Source of the DNA: Pseudomonas sp. PSB18
Lineage (GTDB): Bacteria > Pseudomonadota > Gammaproteobacteria > Pseudomonadales > Pseudomonadaceae
Length of the DNA: 64,000 nucleotides
NCBI RefSeq assembly: GCF_014596565.1
Contig: NZ_NOIN01000001.1
Location: 310,001-374,000, forward strand
Direction: 5' to 3'
Positions 10,014-20,246 of the stretch are shown one piece after another. Numbering within the stretch: position 1 is the first letter of the stretch; each line of letters starts with the position of its first letter. The translations under genes and the position numbers were made by a program. The notes under the pieces are model-generated. The model ran no database searches. It was given only the letters and a program-made list of their open reading frames with translations, and had not been told where the DNA came from.

Positions 10014-13000
10014 CTAAAAATCGGAAAAGGGTTCAAGCCCACTCAATAACCCGTACAGGCCGTGCAATGGCACGGGCAGCCAGGCGGGGCGATTCTCGGC
10101 TTCATAGGCCACTTCATAGGCCGCCTTCTCCAGGCCGAACAACGCCAGCGCGGCGTCTTCGCCTTCAGCATCCTTCCACTCATGGGCAAGACTAGCTGCC
10201 GCCAGTCGATATGCCTGCACAAATGCCTGTCGGGCTTCGCTCAAATAGCGATCGGCGACCCGCTGCCGCGCCGCGTCGGCATCCCCCGTGCTATCGACGG
10301 TGTGCAAGTGAATCGCCATGGCTGCCGCGTAATCGAAGGAGCGCAGCACACCGCTGACATCCTTGTACGGGCTGTGCTTGCCCCTGCGCTCATGCAACGG
10401 CCGAGCCGGTTCGCCCTCGAAGTCGATCAGATAGGCGTCGCCCTTGATCACCAGCACCTGCCCCAGATGCAGGTCGCCATGGACCCGGATGCGCAAACCA
10501 CCGGCGGCCTTGCCGGCCAACTCCTGGACGTGGGCCAGGACAGTTTTTTTCTGCTCCAGCAAGCGTGCGACCATGGCTTGGTCCGCCGGGTTCAATTGGC
10601 TCTGGTGCTGCTTGAGCAGACGCAAGGCATTTTCCACCTGGGCGGCCACGTCCCGGCCGATGGCCTGGGCGTCCTTGGCCGTGGTTTTCTGCGGGGTGAA
10701 GTCCGGGTTGTCGGTGGCTTGTGCCAGCACCTGGTGCATTTCGCCCAGGCGCTGGCCGAGCATGCCGGCGAAATCCTTCAGTTCACCCAAGGCGTTGTAG
10801 TGCTGTTCCTGCTCGGACACTGCATCGGCCAGCTCATCACGCAACGCACGTTCGAGATTGTTCTGGGTCCATTCCCAGGCGTCGCCCTGGTTGCTCAGGT
10901 AGCCCTGGGCGATCATCAGCAGCGCATCCTCGCCCTGGGCGTCGCGACGGATCACCGAACCGAGCAGCGGCGAAATATTGCTGAAACCCGCAGCGGTCAG
11001 GTAGGCACTCATCTCCAGTTCCGGGTGCACGCCGGAAGCGACCTTGCGGATCAGCTTGAGCACCAGGCTGCCGCCCACCACCACCGAACTGTTGGACTGC
11101 TCCGCGGACAGGTAACGCACCTCCGGCTCGGAACCCAGGTTCAGCGCCGCCAGGCCCTCGGTGGGTTCGAAACGCAACTCGCCATCGGCGTACGGCAGCA
11201 CCGTGGCCGCCTGCATGCTGTTCAACACGGCCCGAATGAAGCTTTCCAGGGCGAACGCGTCGGTGATCAACCCCACCTGACGTACCCGGCGGACCCGGGA
11301 CAGCGCCAGTTGTTGCGGCAGCGCCGCACCGACCTGATCTTCGGCCAGCAGACCGAAAGGCAGTTGGTAACGCAGCGTCTGGCCGCCACTGGTGACGTCG
11401 ATCTCGCTGAGCAGCACCGGATGCTGGGGATCGCCGAAGCGCACCCCATAAACGATATCGACCTTCTCGATGGCGCTGTCCTTGCCGGCGAACCAGCGCC
11501 GGTTCTGCAACCAACTCGGCAGGATGGTTTGCTCCAGGGTGGTGCGCGAAGGTGCTTCGAGCAATTCTTCCAGGCGTTTTTTCAGGACCAGGGTGGTGAA
11601 GTCCGGCAGGCTCTGGGCCGGCTCCACGTGCCAGCTCGGCATCTGGTTTTCCGCCGCCAGGGCGAACCAATAGAAGCCATAAGGCGCCAGGGTCAGCAGG
11701 AAATTCAGCTGGCCGATGGGCGGGAAGGCATTGCCCCCCAGCATCTCCACCGGAACCATGCCCGCATAGGCCGACAGGTCCAGCTCGGCGGCCTGGGCGC
11801 TACGGGACACGTTGGCCACGCAGAGAATGATTTCATGCTTGCCATCCGGCCCGGTGTATTCACGGGTATAGGCCAGAATCCGTCGGTTGCTCGGCGACAG
11901 CATTTTCAGGGTCCCACGACCGAAGGCCTTGGACTGTTTACGCACCGCCAGCATCCGCCGGGTCCAGTTGAGCAGCGAATGCGGATCGCCCGCCTGGGTT
12001 TCGACGTTGACCGACTGGTAGCCGTACTGCGGGTCCATGATCGGTGGCAGCACCAGGCTGGCCGGATCGGCCCGGGAGAAGCCGCCGTTGCGGTCGATGG
12101 ACCACTGCATCGGCGTGCGCACCCCATCACGGTCCCCCAGGTAGATGTTGTCGCCCATGCCGATTTCGTCACCGTAGTACAAGGTCGGCGTGCCGGGCAT
12201 CGACAGCAGCAGGCTGTTGAGCAGTTCCACCCGACGACGGTCACGCTCCACCAGCGGCGCCAGGCGTCGACGGATGCCCAGGTTGATGCGCGCCCGACGG
12301 TCGGCCGCGTAGTAATTCCACAGGTAGTCGCGCTCCTTGTCGGTGACCATCTCCAGGGTCAGCTCATCATGGTTGCGCAGGAAAATCGCCCATTGGCAAT
12401 TGGCCGGGATCTCGGGCGTCTGACGCAGAATGTCGGTGATGGGAAAGCGGTCTTCCTGGGCCAGCGCCATGTACATGCGCGGCATCAGCGGGAAGTGGAA
12501 CGCCATGTGGCATTCGTCACCGTTCAGGCCCTGGGCATCGACATCGCCGAAGTACAGTTGGGTGTCCTCCGGCCATTGGTTGGCTTCGGCCAGCAGCATG
12601 CGGTCGGGATAGTTGGCATCGATCTCGGCGCGGATCAGCTTGAGAACATCATGGGTCTCGGGCAGGTTTTCATTATTAGTGCCATCGCGCTCGATCAGGT
12701 ATGGGATCGCGTCCAGGCGCAGGCCGTCGATCCCCATGTCCAGCCAATAGCGCATCACCGACAGCACGGCCTTGATGACCTGCGGGTTGTCAAAGTTGAG
12801 GTCGGGCTGGTGGGAATAGAAGCGGTGCCAGAAGTACTGGCCGGCCACCGGGTCCCAGGTCCAGTTGGACTTCTCGGTGTCGAGGAAAATGATCCGGGTG
12901 CCGTCGTATTTGTGGTCGTCATCGGACCAGACGTAGAAATCCCGCGCCTTGGAACCGCGCTTGGCCTTGCGTGCCCGCTGGAACCACGGGTGCTGGTCGG

Positions 13001-13346
13001 AGGTGTGGTTGATGACCAGTTCGGTGATGACCCGCAGGTTGCGCTTGTGGGCTTCGGCGATGAAGCGCCGCGCATCGGCCATGGTGCCGTAGTCGGGACT
13101 GACGCCACGGTATTCGGCAATGTCGTAACCGTCGTCGCGCCGGGGCGATGGGTAGAACGGCAGCAGCCAGATGGTGTTGACGCCCAGGTCGGCGATGTAG
13201 TCGAGCTTGGCGATCAGGCCAGGGAAATCGCCGATACCGTCGTTGTTGGAATCGAAATAGGATTTGACGTGTACCTGATAGATCACCGCATCCTTGTACC
13301 AGAGCGGGTCCTTGATGAACGTGGCTGACCGCGGTTTCTTCGCCAT
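10014..13346 (-). CDS. treS: Trehalose synthase / maltokinase fusion protein
   Basis: About 1110 aa, a fusion of two enzymes. The N-terminal half (about residues 1-550) is a GH13 trehalose synthase/maltose isomerase with [28 protein letters not shown] and [10 protein letters not shown]. The C-terminal part (about 590-1110) is a maltokinase (Pep2/Mak type) with the kinase-like [12 protein letters not shown] and YLIDFEGEP motifs. It interconverts trehalose and maltose and then makes maltose 1-phosphate, the donor for GlgE. The ATG at 13346 follows AGGAG by 6 bp. Such TreS-Pep2 fusions are known in Pseudomonas. Confidence 0.95.
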   Translation of the reverse strand: MAKKPRSATFIKDPLWYKDAVIYQVHVKSYFDSNNDGIGDFPGLIAKLDYIADLGVNTIWLLPFYPSPRRDDGYDIAEYRGVSPDYGTMADARRFIAEAHKRNLRVITELVINHTSDQHPWFQRARKAKRGSKARDFYVWSDDDHKYDGTRIIFLDTEKSNWTWDPVAGQYFWHRFYSHQPDLNFDNPQVIKAVLSVMRYWLDMGIDGLRLDAIPYLIERDGTNNENLPETHDVLKLIRAEIDANYPDRMLLAEANQWPEDTQLYFGDVDAQGLNGDECHMAFHFPLMPRMYMALAQEDRFPITDILRQTPEIPANCQWAIFLRNHDELTLEMVTDKERDYLWNYYAADRRARINLGIRRRLAPLVERDRRRVELLNSLLLSMPGTPTLYYGDEIGMGDNIYLGDRDGVRTPMQWSIDRNGGFSRADPASLVLPPIMDPQYGYQSVNVETQAGDPHSLLNWTRRMLAVRKQSKAFGRGTLKMLSPSNRRILAYTREYTGPDGKHEIILCVANVSRSAQAAELDLSAYAGMVPVEMLGGNAFPPIGQLNFLLTLAPYGFYWFALAAENQMPSWHVEPAQSLPDFTTLVLKKRLEELLEAPSRTTLEQTILPSWLQNRRWFAGKDSAIEKVDIVYGVRFGDPQHPVLLSEIDVTSGGQTLRYQLPFGLLAEDQVGAALPQQLALSRVRRVRQVGLITDAFALESFIRAVLNSMQAATVLPYADGELRFEPTEGLAALNLGSEPEVRYLSAEQSNSSVVVGGSLVLKLIRKVASGVHPELEMSAYLTAAGFSNISPLLGSVIRRDAQGEDALLMIAQGYLSNQGDAWEWTQNNLERALRDELADAVSEQEQHYNALGELKDFAGMLGQRLGEMHQVLAQATDNPDFTPQKTTAKDAQAIGRDVAAQVENALRLLKQHQSQLNPADQAMVARLLEQKKTVLAHVQELAGKAAGGLRIRVHGDLHLGQVLVIKGDAYLIDFEGEPARPLHERRGKHSPYKDVSGVLRSFDYAAAMAIHLHTVDSTGDADAARQRVADRYLSEARQAFVQAYRLAAASLAHEWKDAEGEDAALALFGLEKAAYEVAYEAENRPAWLPVPLHGLYGLLSGLEPFSDF

Positions 13347-13419
13347 GTGCAACTCCTGATGAATTCAATAAAGCCGCTGGGACGGGCTTGCGCTGTTCTT
13401 TAGGGCAAAAGGATCTGTC

Positions 13420-13507
13420 TGTGGGAGCAAAGCTTGCTCGCGATACAGATGCCTCGGTTTCTGGACGATCGCGTCAGCTTCATCGCGGGCAAGCCTTGCT
13501 CCCACAG
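13420..13507. repeat. REP pair between glgE and treS
   Basis: Two type A REP hairpins in inverted orientation (GTGGGAGCAAAGCTTGCTCG at about 13421 and ATCGCGGGCAAGCCTTGCTC ending about 13507). They lie inside the glgE-treS gap of an otherwise tightly packed minus-strand operon. Confidence 0.88.
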
Positions 13508-13540
13508 GTTGCCTCACCATTGCGCTCGCCATGGAACCTC

Positions 13541-15538
13541 TCAAGACGTGCTGATCCGCCAGATCCCGAACGGCTGATACCCCGGGTCGATGCGCATGAA
13601 CTGGTACTTGCCATACCAGGTCCAGCGGTGCCCGTTCATCAAGTCCTCGCCCTGGGTCTGGGCGTCATCCGGCAAGCCCATCTCCCACAACGGCAACTCG
13701 AAATTGGCTTCCTGGGGGTTGTGCGGATCGAGGCTGACCGCCACCAGGACGAAGTTGCTGCCATCAGGCGTGCGCTTGCCGAAAAACAGAATGTTGTCGT
13801 TCCAGGCGTTGTAGATTTTCAGGCCCAGGTGCGTCTGCAGCGCCGGGTTCTGGCGGCGGATGCGGTTGAGCTGGGCGATTTCGGCAATGATGTTGCCCGG
13901 CGCGGTGAAGTCCCTCGGCCGAATTTCGTATTTCTCCGAATCGAGGTATTCCTCCTTGCCCGGCACCGGCGCCGACTCACAGAGTTCGAAGCCCGAGTAC
14001 ATCCCCCACAAGCCCGAACCCATGGTCGCCAGCGCCGCGCGGATCAGAAAACCCGCGCGCCCCGACTCATGGAGAAAGGCCGGGTTGATGTCGGGAGTAT
14101 TGACGAAGAAATTCGGTCGATAGCACTCGCGCCACGGCGACTGGTTGAGCTCGCTGAAGTAGGTCGCCAGCTCGGCCTTGGTATTGCGCCAGGTGAAATA
14201 GGTGTAGCTCTGGGAATAACCGACCTTGCCCAGCCGGGCCATCATCGCCGGCGTGGTAAAGGCTTCGGCGAGGAAGATCACCTCGGGATGTTGGGCCCGC
14301 ACATCGGCGATCAACCACTGCCAGAACGGCAGCGGCTTGGTATGGGGGTTGTCGACGCGGAACATTTTCACGCCTTCGTTGACCCACCCCACCACAATGT
14401 CCCGCAGCTCGGTCCAGAGGCTGGGAATCGCCTCCGCCGCGTAGAAATCGACGTTGACGATGTCCTGGTATTTCTTCGGCGGGTTTTCCGCGTATTTGAT
14501 CGTGCCGTCCGGCCGCCAACTGAACCAGCCCGGATGCTGCTTGAGCCAGGGGTGGTCCTGGGAACACTGGATGGCGAAATCGAGGGCGATCTCCAGGCCA
14601 TGGGCCTCGGCAGCCGCGACCAGGCGCCGGAAGTCTTCCCGGGTGCCCAGTTGCGGATGGATCGCCTCATGCCCGCCGTCCTCGCTGCCAATGGCATATG
14701 GGCTGCCTGGGTCGTCGGGGCCGGCGGTGAGGGAATTGTTCGGCCCTTTGCGAAAACTGCGGCCAATGGGATGAATCGGCGGGAAGTACAGGACGTCAAA
14801 ACCCATGTCCTGAATCATCGCCAGGCGCGAATGCACATCGTTGAACGTGCCATGGCGGCGAGGATCGTCGGTGATCGAGCGAGGAAACAGCTCATACCAA
14901 CTGGCAAACTCGGCCCGCTCGCGTTCCACATCCAGGGGGTATTCGGGACTGATGCTCAGGTAAGGCCGGTGATCGGCAAGGGACATCAGGTCGGCACTGT
15001 GCGGTGCAAGGAACAGGGCCACCTGCTCGGCCGGCAACAACCCCGAAAGCTCGTGATGCAGCGCGGCCAGTTGTTCGCTCAACTCGCCATCGCTGCGCTC
15101 GGAGGCTTGTAGCACATGGTTGCGTCCTTCCTGCAATTCCAGGCTGATGGGGACGCCGGCGCCATATTTCTTTTCCAGTTCGTAGCAGAAACTGGCGTAC
15201 TGGTCGAACCAGGCCTCGATGCAAAATACATAGCGGCCCTGGGCCGGGACATTGAACTGGCCCCGCCAGCCGTTATTGCCCAGGTCGGTCATGACCTCGC
15301 TGTTCCACACCTCATCGTCCAGTGCACGCCAGCGAATTCGCACGGCGAGCTTGTCATGGCCATCGGTGAAGACCTTGCTGGTCACCGTGACGTCCTGCCC
15401 TGCCACGGCCTTGGCAGCGAACTGCCCGCCGTCGATCACCGGCATGGTGTTTTCAATCGCAATACGCGGCAATAACAAGGCGTGGGACAGCGGTAGATTC
15501 GGGTTGTACGCCAAGTCGGTCGGGTGTTCGGCAGTCAT
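13541..15538 (-). CDS. glgE: Alpha-1,4-glucan:maltose-1-phosphate maltosyltransferase
   Basis: GH13 subfamily 3 enzyme of 665 aa that extends alpha-glucan using maltose 1-phosphate. It has the GlgE N-terminal beta domain ([22 protein letters not shown]) and the barrel motifs [34 protein letters not shown] (nucleophile Asp) and [12 protein letters not shown] (acid/base Glu). It is the first gene of the minus-strand glgE-treS-glgB block; AAGGAG lies upstream of its start. It and TreS-maltokinase convert trehalose to glycogen-like glucan, a route linked in pseudomonads to osmotic and desiccation stress. Confidence 0.95.
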   Translation of the reverse strand: MTAEHPTDLAYNPNLPLSHALLLPRIAIENTMPVIDGGQFAAKAVAGQDVTVTSKVFTDGHDKLAVRIRWRALDDEVWNSEVMTDLGNNGWRGQFNVPAQGRYVFCIEAWFDQYASFCYELEKKYGAGVPISLELQEGRNHVLQASERSDGELSEQLAALHHELSGLLPAEQVALFLAPHSADLMSLADHRPYLSISPEYPLDVERERAEFASWYELFPRSITDDPRRHGTFNDVHSRLAMIQDMGFDVLYFPPIHPIGRSFRKGPNNSLTAGPDDPGSPYAIGSEDGGHEAIHPQLGTREDFRRLVAAAEAHGLEIALDFAIQCSQDHPWLKQHPGWFSWRPDGTIKYAENPPKKYQDIVNVDFYAAEAIPSLWTELRDIVVGWVNEGVKMFRVDNPHTKPLPFWQWLIADVRAQHPEVIFLAEAFTTPAMMARLGKVGYSQSYTYFTWRNTKAELATYFSELNQSPWRECYRPNFFVNTPDINPAFLHESGRAGFLIRAALATMGSGLWGMYSGFELCESAPVPGKEEYLDSEKYEIRPRDFTAPGNIIAEIAQLNRIRRQNPALQTHLGLKIYNAWNDNILFFGKRTPDGSNFVLVAVSLDPHNPQEANFELPLWEMGLPDDAQTQGEDLMNGHRWTWYGKYQFMRIDPGYQPFGIWRISTS

Positions 15539-15756
15539 CGAGCATCGCTCCTTTTACGCCCCATGGACGTTATGGCGGTAAAGGCCCACTAGTCTTTGAA
15601 ATTGGTCCCTGAAAGAACTCACTTAAACTCCGAACCGGACCGGCAGGGAAAAGTTCAGCGGGATTTGCCCGGCGGTGACCGGGATCAAACCCGGCCCAGG
15701 GTGGTCAACAGCAGTAAGCACAACTCAAGCCATGTGTGTCACGGAGACCCGTCCTG

Positions 15757-15921
15757 ATGAATATTCCCATCCCGGCCGAAACCCCCGATCCCAATATCGA
15801 CGACCCCACCCTGCCGCCTCCCGGTCCCGACCCGGAGCCTGTTCCGGAGAAAGATCCTCCACTCGCCCCGCAGCAGCCCGTGGGCGATCCACCGAACGAG
15901 GCGCCGCCGGAACGGGTGTGA
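15757..15921 (+). CDS. Small proline/aspartate-rich protein, unknown function
   Basis: A 54-residue protein in which about a third of the residues are Pro, with repeated DP/PP/EP pairs (PDPNIDDPTLPPPGPDPEPVPEKDPP). It has no Cys, no signal peptide and no membrane segment, so it should be an extended, acidic, disordered cytoplasmic peptide. CGGAGAC lies about 12 bp before the ATG. It stands alone, divergent from glgE across 218 bp. I recall similar short proline-rich proteins in other pseudomonads, but no function. Low complexity means it could also be a chance frame. Confidence 0.6.
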   Translation: MNIPIPAETPDPNIDDPTLPPPGPDPEPVPEKDPPLAPQQPVGDPPNEAPPERV

Positions 15922-15943
15922 AGAACAAGCTTAGTGGAGAACC

Positions 15944-16032
15944 TGTGGGAGCGAGCCTGCTCGCGATGACGGAATACCAGACAACACATCTGTGACTGAC
16001 ATACCGTTTCGCGAGCAGGCTCGCTCCCACAG
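15944..16032. repeat. REP pair
   Basis: Two inverted type A REP hairpins, GTGGGAGCGAGCCTGCTCGC at 15945 and its complement ending at 16032, between the small proline-rich gene and the convergent MgtC-like gene. Confidence 0.9.
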
Positions 16033-16053
16033 GTGTTGCACCGGTGTGATGGA

Positions 16054-16554
16054 TCACGCTTTATCATCCCTCTCCAGCGCCCGGACGATCACCGGCATCA
16101 CACTGAAGACCGCCAACGCCAGCAACGTGCTCACCACTGCGGTCGCTTCCCGGCCCAACCCGGCGGCGACGCCAATGGCCGCCGTCATCCACAGGCCGGC
16201 GGCGGTGGTCAGGCCCTTTACATGGCTTTCGTCGCCCTGGTTGTTTTTCAGGATCGTGCCCGCCCCCAGGAAACCGATTCCGGCGATCACACCCTGCACC
16301 ACCCGGCTCATGGCGTCGGCCTGGGAGCCGGACATCTGCGGCACCAGCACGAACAGCGCCGCGCCCAGCGCCACGAGCATATGAGTGCGCACGCCGGCCG
16401 CCTTGCCCTTGTGCTCACGCTCGAACCCCAGGATGCCGCCGAGCAGCGCGGCCATCAGCAGGCGCACCGTGACCCGCGTCATTTGCTGGATATCGCCGAT
16501 GTCGGCGAATTCCGATTGCAGGGTGATCCAGACCTGATGCCACCACGCCTCCAT
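16054..16554 (-). CDS. MgtC/SapB-family inner-membrane protein
   Basis: A 166-residue membrane protein of the MgtC/SapB family, with hydrophobic segments around RLLMAALLGGILGFEREHKGKAAGVRTHMLVALGAALFVLV, VVQGVIAGIGFLGAGTIL and two further helices. The motifs GFEREHKGKAAGVRTH and GIGFLGAGTI are family hallmarks. The ATG at 16554 has a strong AGGAGG site 5 bp upstream; the longer frame from 16632 has none. MgtC proteins act in magnesium limitation and in modulation of the F1Fo ATP synthase, but many family members are uncharacterised. It lacks the longer MgtC C-terminal domain, which makes it the SapB-like short form. Confidence 0.88.
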   Translation of the reverse strand: MEAWWHQVWITLQSEFADIGDIQQMTRVTVRLLMAALLGGILGFEREHKGKAAGVRTHMLVALGAALFVLVPQMSGSQADAMSRVVQGVIAGIGFLGAGTILKNNQGDESHVKGLTTAAGLWMTAAIGVAAGLGREATAVVSTLLALAVFSVMPVIVRALERDDKA

Positions 16555-16689
16555 ACGCCCCTCCTCTTGCAGTCGATAACCGATTGACCGCAGCGGACGC
16601 CAGAGGTGCACCTGACCGCTGATCCGGCGCAACGAACCCTGGCAAGCGACAAGCGCCTAACGCTCAGGACATCAGGAAGGAGCAGCACC

Positions 16690-16923
16690 ATGACCGTTGA
16701 GATCAACCACCAGACCTGTCGTTTCGATACCCCCAATGGCCCGAAACACTATTCCGCCAGCGAGCTGACGATCATCACCGACGCGGACAAGGCCATGTCG
16801 GCGGTGGAGGTCGATGGCCAGCGTATCTACATCACCGAGGCCGAAGCCGACGCCTTGACCGTGGCCGGCGCGACCGATGACCGCAAGCACCTCAAGGCCA
16901 GCGACAGCGGCTCGGCGATCTGA
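16690..16923 (+). CDS. Small conserved protein, DUF3203-like
   Basis: A 77-residue soluble protein beginning MTVEINHQTCRF after a good AGGAAGGAG site. The centre SELTIITDADKAMSAVEVDGQRIYITEAEADAL resembles the DUF3203 family found in pseudomonads; that recognition is from memory. It has no signal peptide. It diverges from the MgtC-like gene across 135 bp. No function is known to me. Confidence 0.7.
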   Translation: MTVEINHQTCRFDTPNGPKHYSASELTIITDADKAMSAVEVDGQRIYITEAEADALTVAGATDDRKHLKASDSGSAI

Positions 16924-17134
16924 GCCCCACCTTGTCGGCAAGTGGGCAATCTGTGACGAGGGAGCCTGCTCCCTCGCCACACGGGAGTTTGTCTATCCCA
17001 GGGTGCTTCAACCTGTCGCAGGCCCTGGCCTCCAGGCCATCTGATCCGGTTTTTATCGAAACACCTGAGTCTGTTATGCAAACAGTTCGATGGTCATAGT
17101 GCGCGGGCCAGATAAGGCTGATGAGCGACCGACC

Positions 17135-18547
17135 ATGAGCGATAGAATCCCCGTCCAGTTGATACAGACCTTCGAACCCGCGCCCGCGAAGATCAAGGCC
17201 AGGACCACCGATAATCTGATCCATACCCGCAGCTTCAGCGGCCTGTTCCGCACCCTGCGCATGAGCGGCGCGGGTGTGCTGTTCCTGCTGTTCTTCGGCA
17301 CGGTGTGGTTGAACTGGGGCGGACGCCAGGCGGTACTCTGGGATCTGGCCGAAAGCAAATTCCACATCTTCGGCGCCACCTTCTGGCCCCAGGATTTCAT
17401 CCTGCTGTCGGCGCTGCTGATCATCGCCGCCTTCGGCCTGTTTGCGATCACCGTGTTCGCCGGCCGGGTGTGGTGCGGCTACACCTGCCCGCAAAGCTCC
17501 TGGACCTGGATCTTCATGTGGTGCGAAAAGATCACCGAGGGCGATCGCAACCAGCGGATCAAGCTGCATGCCGCGCCCTGGAGCCTGGAGAAGTTGCTGC
17601 GCCGCTCGGCCAAGCACACGTTGTGGCTGGCCATCAGCCTGCTCACCGGCCTGACCTTCGTCGGCTACTTCACGCCGATCCGGCCACTGGCCGAAGAACT
17701 GCTGACCCTGCAGATGGCCGGTGTGAGCCTGTTCTGGGTGCTGTTCTTCACCGGGGCCACCTACCTCAATGCCGGCTGGTTGCGTGAAGCGGTGTGCATG
17801 CACATGTGCCCCTATGCGCGGTTCCAGAGCGTGATGTTCGACAAAGACACCCTGACCATTTCCTACGACGCCGCCCGTGGCGAAATCCGCGGCCCTCGCA
17901 AGCGCGATGCGAACCCGGCCAATCTCGGCCTGGGGGATTGCATTGACTGCCAGATGTGCGTGCAGGTCTGCCCGACCGGCATCGATATCCGCGACGGCCT
18001 GCAAATGGAATGCATCGGCTGCGCGGCCTGCATCGACGCCTGCGATTCGATCATGGACAAGATGGGTTACGCCCGCGGGCTGGTCAAATACACCTCCGAA
18101 CGTCAGTTACAGGGTGGCAAGACCCATCTGCTGCGACCGCGGCTGATCGGTTATACCGCCGTGCTGCTGGTGATGATCGGCGCACTGGTGGTGGCATTGG
18201 TGGAGCGGCCGATGGTCTCCCTGGACGTGAGCAAGGACCGCGGCCTGTTCCGCGAAAACAGCCAGGGCCTGATCGAGAACATCTACAGCCTCAAGATCAT
18301 CAACAAGACCCAGCAACGCCAGGACTATCAGCTTTCTCTGGTGGACGGCGACGACTTCGTCCTGCAGGGCAAGACCCGACTGAGCCTGGCGCCGGGGGAA
18401 ATCGTCGATGTACCGGTGTCGGTGGCGATGCTCAGCGAACGCCCCCGCAGCGGTTCGCAGGAAATTGCCTTCAAGGTGACCGACAGCGACGAGCCCGCCA
18501 TCCATAGCGTGGCCAAGAGCCGTTTTGTCGCGCCGATGAATCGCTGA
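17135..18547 (+). CDS. ccoG: Cytochrome c oxidase accessory protein CcoG (RdxA/FixG family)
   Basis: Inner-membrane iron-sulfur protein of 470 aa. It has several transmembrane segments, a first cysteine motif VWCGYTCPQSSW, a second CMHMCPYARFQ, and two ferredoxin-like 4Fe-4S clusters CIDCQMCVQVCP and CIGCAACIDACD, then a C-terminal periplasmic Ig-like domain. CcoG reduces copper(II) during cbb3 oxidase assembly. Here it stands alone, without ccoNOPQ or ccoHIS, so it may be a second copy. No ANR box (TTGAT-N4-ATCAA) is visible upstream. The ATG at 17135 lacks a strong ribosome-binding site. Confidence 0.92.
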   Translation: MSDRIPVQLIQTFEPAPAKIKARTTDNLIHTRSFSGLFRTLRMSGAGVLFLLFFGTVWLNWGGRQAVLWDLAESKFHIFGATFWPQDFILLSALLIIAAFGLFAITVFAGRVWCGYTCPQSSWTWIFMWCEKITEGDRNQRIKLHAAPWSLEKLLRRSAKHTLWLAISLLTGLTFVGYFTPIRPLAEELLTLQMAGVSLFWVLFFTGATYLNAGWLREAVCMHMCPYARFQSVMFDKDTLTISYDAARGEIRGPRKRDANPANLGLGDCIDCQMCVQVCPTGIDIRDGLQMECIGCAACIDACDSIMDKMGYARGLVKYTSERQLQGGKTHLLRPRLIGYTAVLLVMIGALVVALVERPMVSLDVSKDRGLFRENSQGLIENIYSLKIINKTQQRQDYQLSLVDGDDFVLQGKTRLSLAPGEIVDVPVSVAMLSERPRSGSQEIAFKVTDSDEPAIHSVAKSRFVAPMNR

Positions 18548-18573
18548 CGCCTTAAGATGCAGAGCTGTTCTTT

Positions 18574-18663
18574 TGTGGGAGCGAGCCTGCTCGCGATGAG
18601 GCCAGTACAGTCAACCTTGATGTGCCTGACACTCCGCTATCGCGAGCAGGCTCGCTCCCACAG
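18574..18663. repeat. REP pair
   Basis: Two inverted type A REP hairpins, at 18574-18600 and ending at 18663, between ccoG and the MocR regulator gene. Confidence 0.9.
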
Positions 18664-18701
18664 TTGATGCGCAACCTGAACCGTGGATGACTGGACCGTA
18701 A

Positions 18702-20111
18702 ATGAAACGCTACGAGAAATTCGCCGACGACATCGCGGAGCTGATCCGCTCCGGCATGCTGGGACCGGGACAGCGCGTGCCGTCGGTGCGCTATGCCAGC
18801 CAGACCTACGGCGTCAGCCCGTCCACGGTATTCCAGGCGTATTACCTGTTGGAGCGCCGCGGTCTGATCCGGGCCCGGCCGCGTTCCGGCTACTTCGTCA
18901 ACAACCATGCGCCAAGGCCGTTTTCCGAGCCGGTCATCAGTAGCCAGGTGCACGAATCCACCGAGGTCGACGTCAGCGAACTGGTGTTCTCGGTGCTGAA
19001 CTCAATCAAGGATCCGGGCACCGTGCCCTTCGGGTCGGCATTCCCCAGCCCGACGCTGTTCCCGCTGCAACGACTGTCCCGCTCACTGTCCAGCGCCACA
19101 CGGGATATGGACCCGCGGGTGGTGGTCACTGATATGTCGCCGGGCAACCCGCAATTACGCCGACAGATCGCCCTGCGCTACATGGTCGGCGGACTGATGC
19201 TGCCCATGGAGGAACTGCTGGTCACCAACGGTGCCCTGGAAGCCTTGAACCTGTGCTTGCAGGCCGTGACCGAGCCCGGCGACCTAGTGGCCATCGAAGC
19301 ACCGGCGTTCTATGCCAGCCTGCAGGTGCTGGAGCGGCTCAAGCTCAAGGCCGTGGAAATCCCTGTGCATCCGCGCGACGGTATCGACCTGGATGTACTG
19401 GAACAAACCCTGGAGCGCCATCCGATCAAGGCATGCTGGTGCATGACCAGTTTCCAGAACCCCATGGGCGCGACCATGCCCGAGGAACGGAAGCAAGCGC
19501 TGGTGGCGTTGTTGCGCCGCCACCAGGTGCCACTGATCGAGGATGATGTGTACGCCGAACTCTATTACGGCCAGCAAGCTCCGAAGCCGGCCAAGGCGTT
19601 CGACACCGAAGGGTTGGTGATGCATTGCGGATCGTTTGCCAAGAGCCTGGCACCGGGTTACCGCATCGGCTGGGTTGCCGCCGGCCGCTACGCGCAGAAG
19701 ATCGAACGCCTGAAGCTCATGACCTCGCTGTGCGCCTCGATGCCGGCCCAGGCCGCCATTGCCGACTACCTGCAGCACGGCGGCTACGACCGTCACCTGC
19801 GCAAATTGCGTTACGCCCTGGAAGAACAGCAAAGCGCCATGCTCGCCGCCATCGCCCGCCATTTCCCGGCTCAGACCCGCGTCAGCCACCCGGCCGGGGG
19901 GTATTTCCTGTGGCTGGAGCTGCCGGAACAGATGGACTCGCTGAAACTGTTCCAGATGGCCTTGGCCCAAGGCATCAGCATCGCGCCAGGACCGATCTTC
20001 TCAGCGACCCGACGCTTTCGAAATTGCATCCGCTTGAACTATGGCAGCCCGTGGACGGATGCATCGGAAAAGGCCATGGAGACGCTGGGACGAATTATCC
20101 GGTCATTCTGA
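18702..20111 (+). CDS. MocR-type PLP-dependent transcriptional regulator
   Basis: A 469-residue fusion of an N-terminal GntR winged helix (about 1-70, GPGQRVPSVRYASQTYGVSPSTVFQAYYLLERRGLI) and a fold-type I aminotransferase domain. The PLP lysine is expected in HCGSFAKSLAPGYRIGW, and SFQNPMGATM and IEDDVYAELYY are further aminotransferase motifs. MocR proteins usually control an adjacent gene, but here both sides are occupied by REP repeats and apparently unrelated genes. The target is unknown. No strong ribosome-binding site precedes the ATG. Confidence 0.92.
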   Translation: MKRYEKFADDIAELIRSGMLGPGQRVPSVRYASQTYGVSPSTVFQAYYLLERRGLIRARPRSGYFVNNHAPRPFSEPVISSQVHESTEVDVSELVFSVLNSIKDPGTVPFGSAFPSPTLFPLQRLSRSLSSATRDMDPRVVVTDMSPGNPQLRRQIALRYMVGGLMLPMEELLVTNGALEALNLCLQAVTEPGDLVAIEAPAFYASLQVLERLKLKAVEIPVHPRDGIDLDVLEQTLERHPIKACWCMTSFQNPMGATMPEERKQALVALLRRHQVPLIEDDVYAELYYGQQAPKPAKAFDTEGLVMHCGSFAKSLAPGYRIGWVAAGRYAQKIERLKLMTSLCASMPAQAAIADYLQHGGYDRHLRKLRYALEEQQSAMLAAIARHFPAQTRVSHPAGGYFLWLELPEQMDSLKLFQMALAQGISIAPGPIFSATRRFRNCIRLNYGSPWTDASEKAMETLGRIIRSF

Positions 20112-20133
20112 GGTCGGGCTGTCGGCGCCGGCA

Positions 20134-20228
20134 GTATCGCGAGCAGGCTCGCTCCCACATCGATCTGCTGTGAACCTGAGTACAAGATCGCTGAAGATTC
20201 ATTGTGGGAGCGAGCCTGCTCGCGATGG
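20134..20228. repeat. REP pair
   Basis: Two inverted type A REP hairpins (about 20134-20160 and 20203-20228) between the convergent MocR and SDR genes. Confidence 0.9.
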
Positions 20229-20246
20229 GACCAGTACTGACGAAAC

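Noticed and set aside
10062..13328. Very long open frame of 1088 codons opposite treS
   Set aside because: It is the mirror frame of a well-supported treS gene; its translation is low-complexity without family motifs.
16924..17134. ANR/FNR box upstream of ccoG
   Set aside because: No TTGAT-N4-ATCAA or near match seen.
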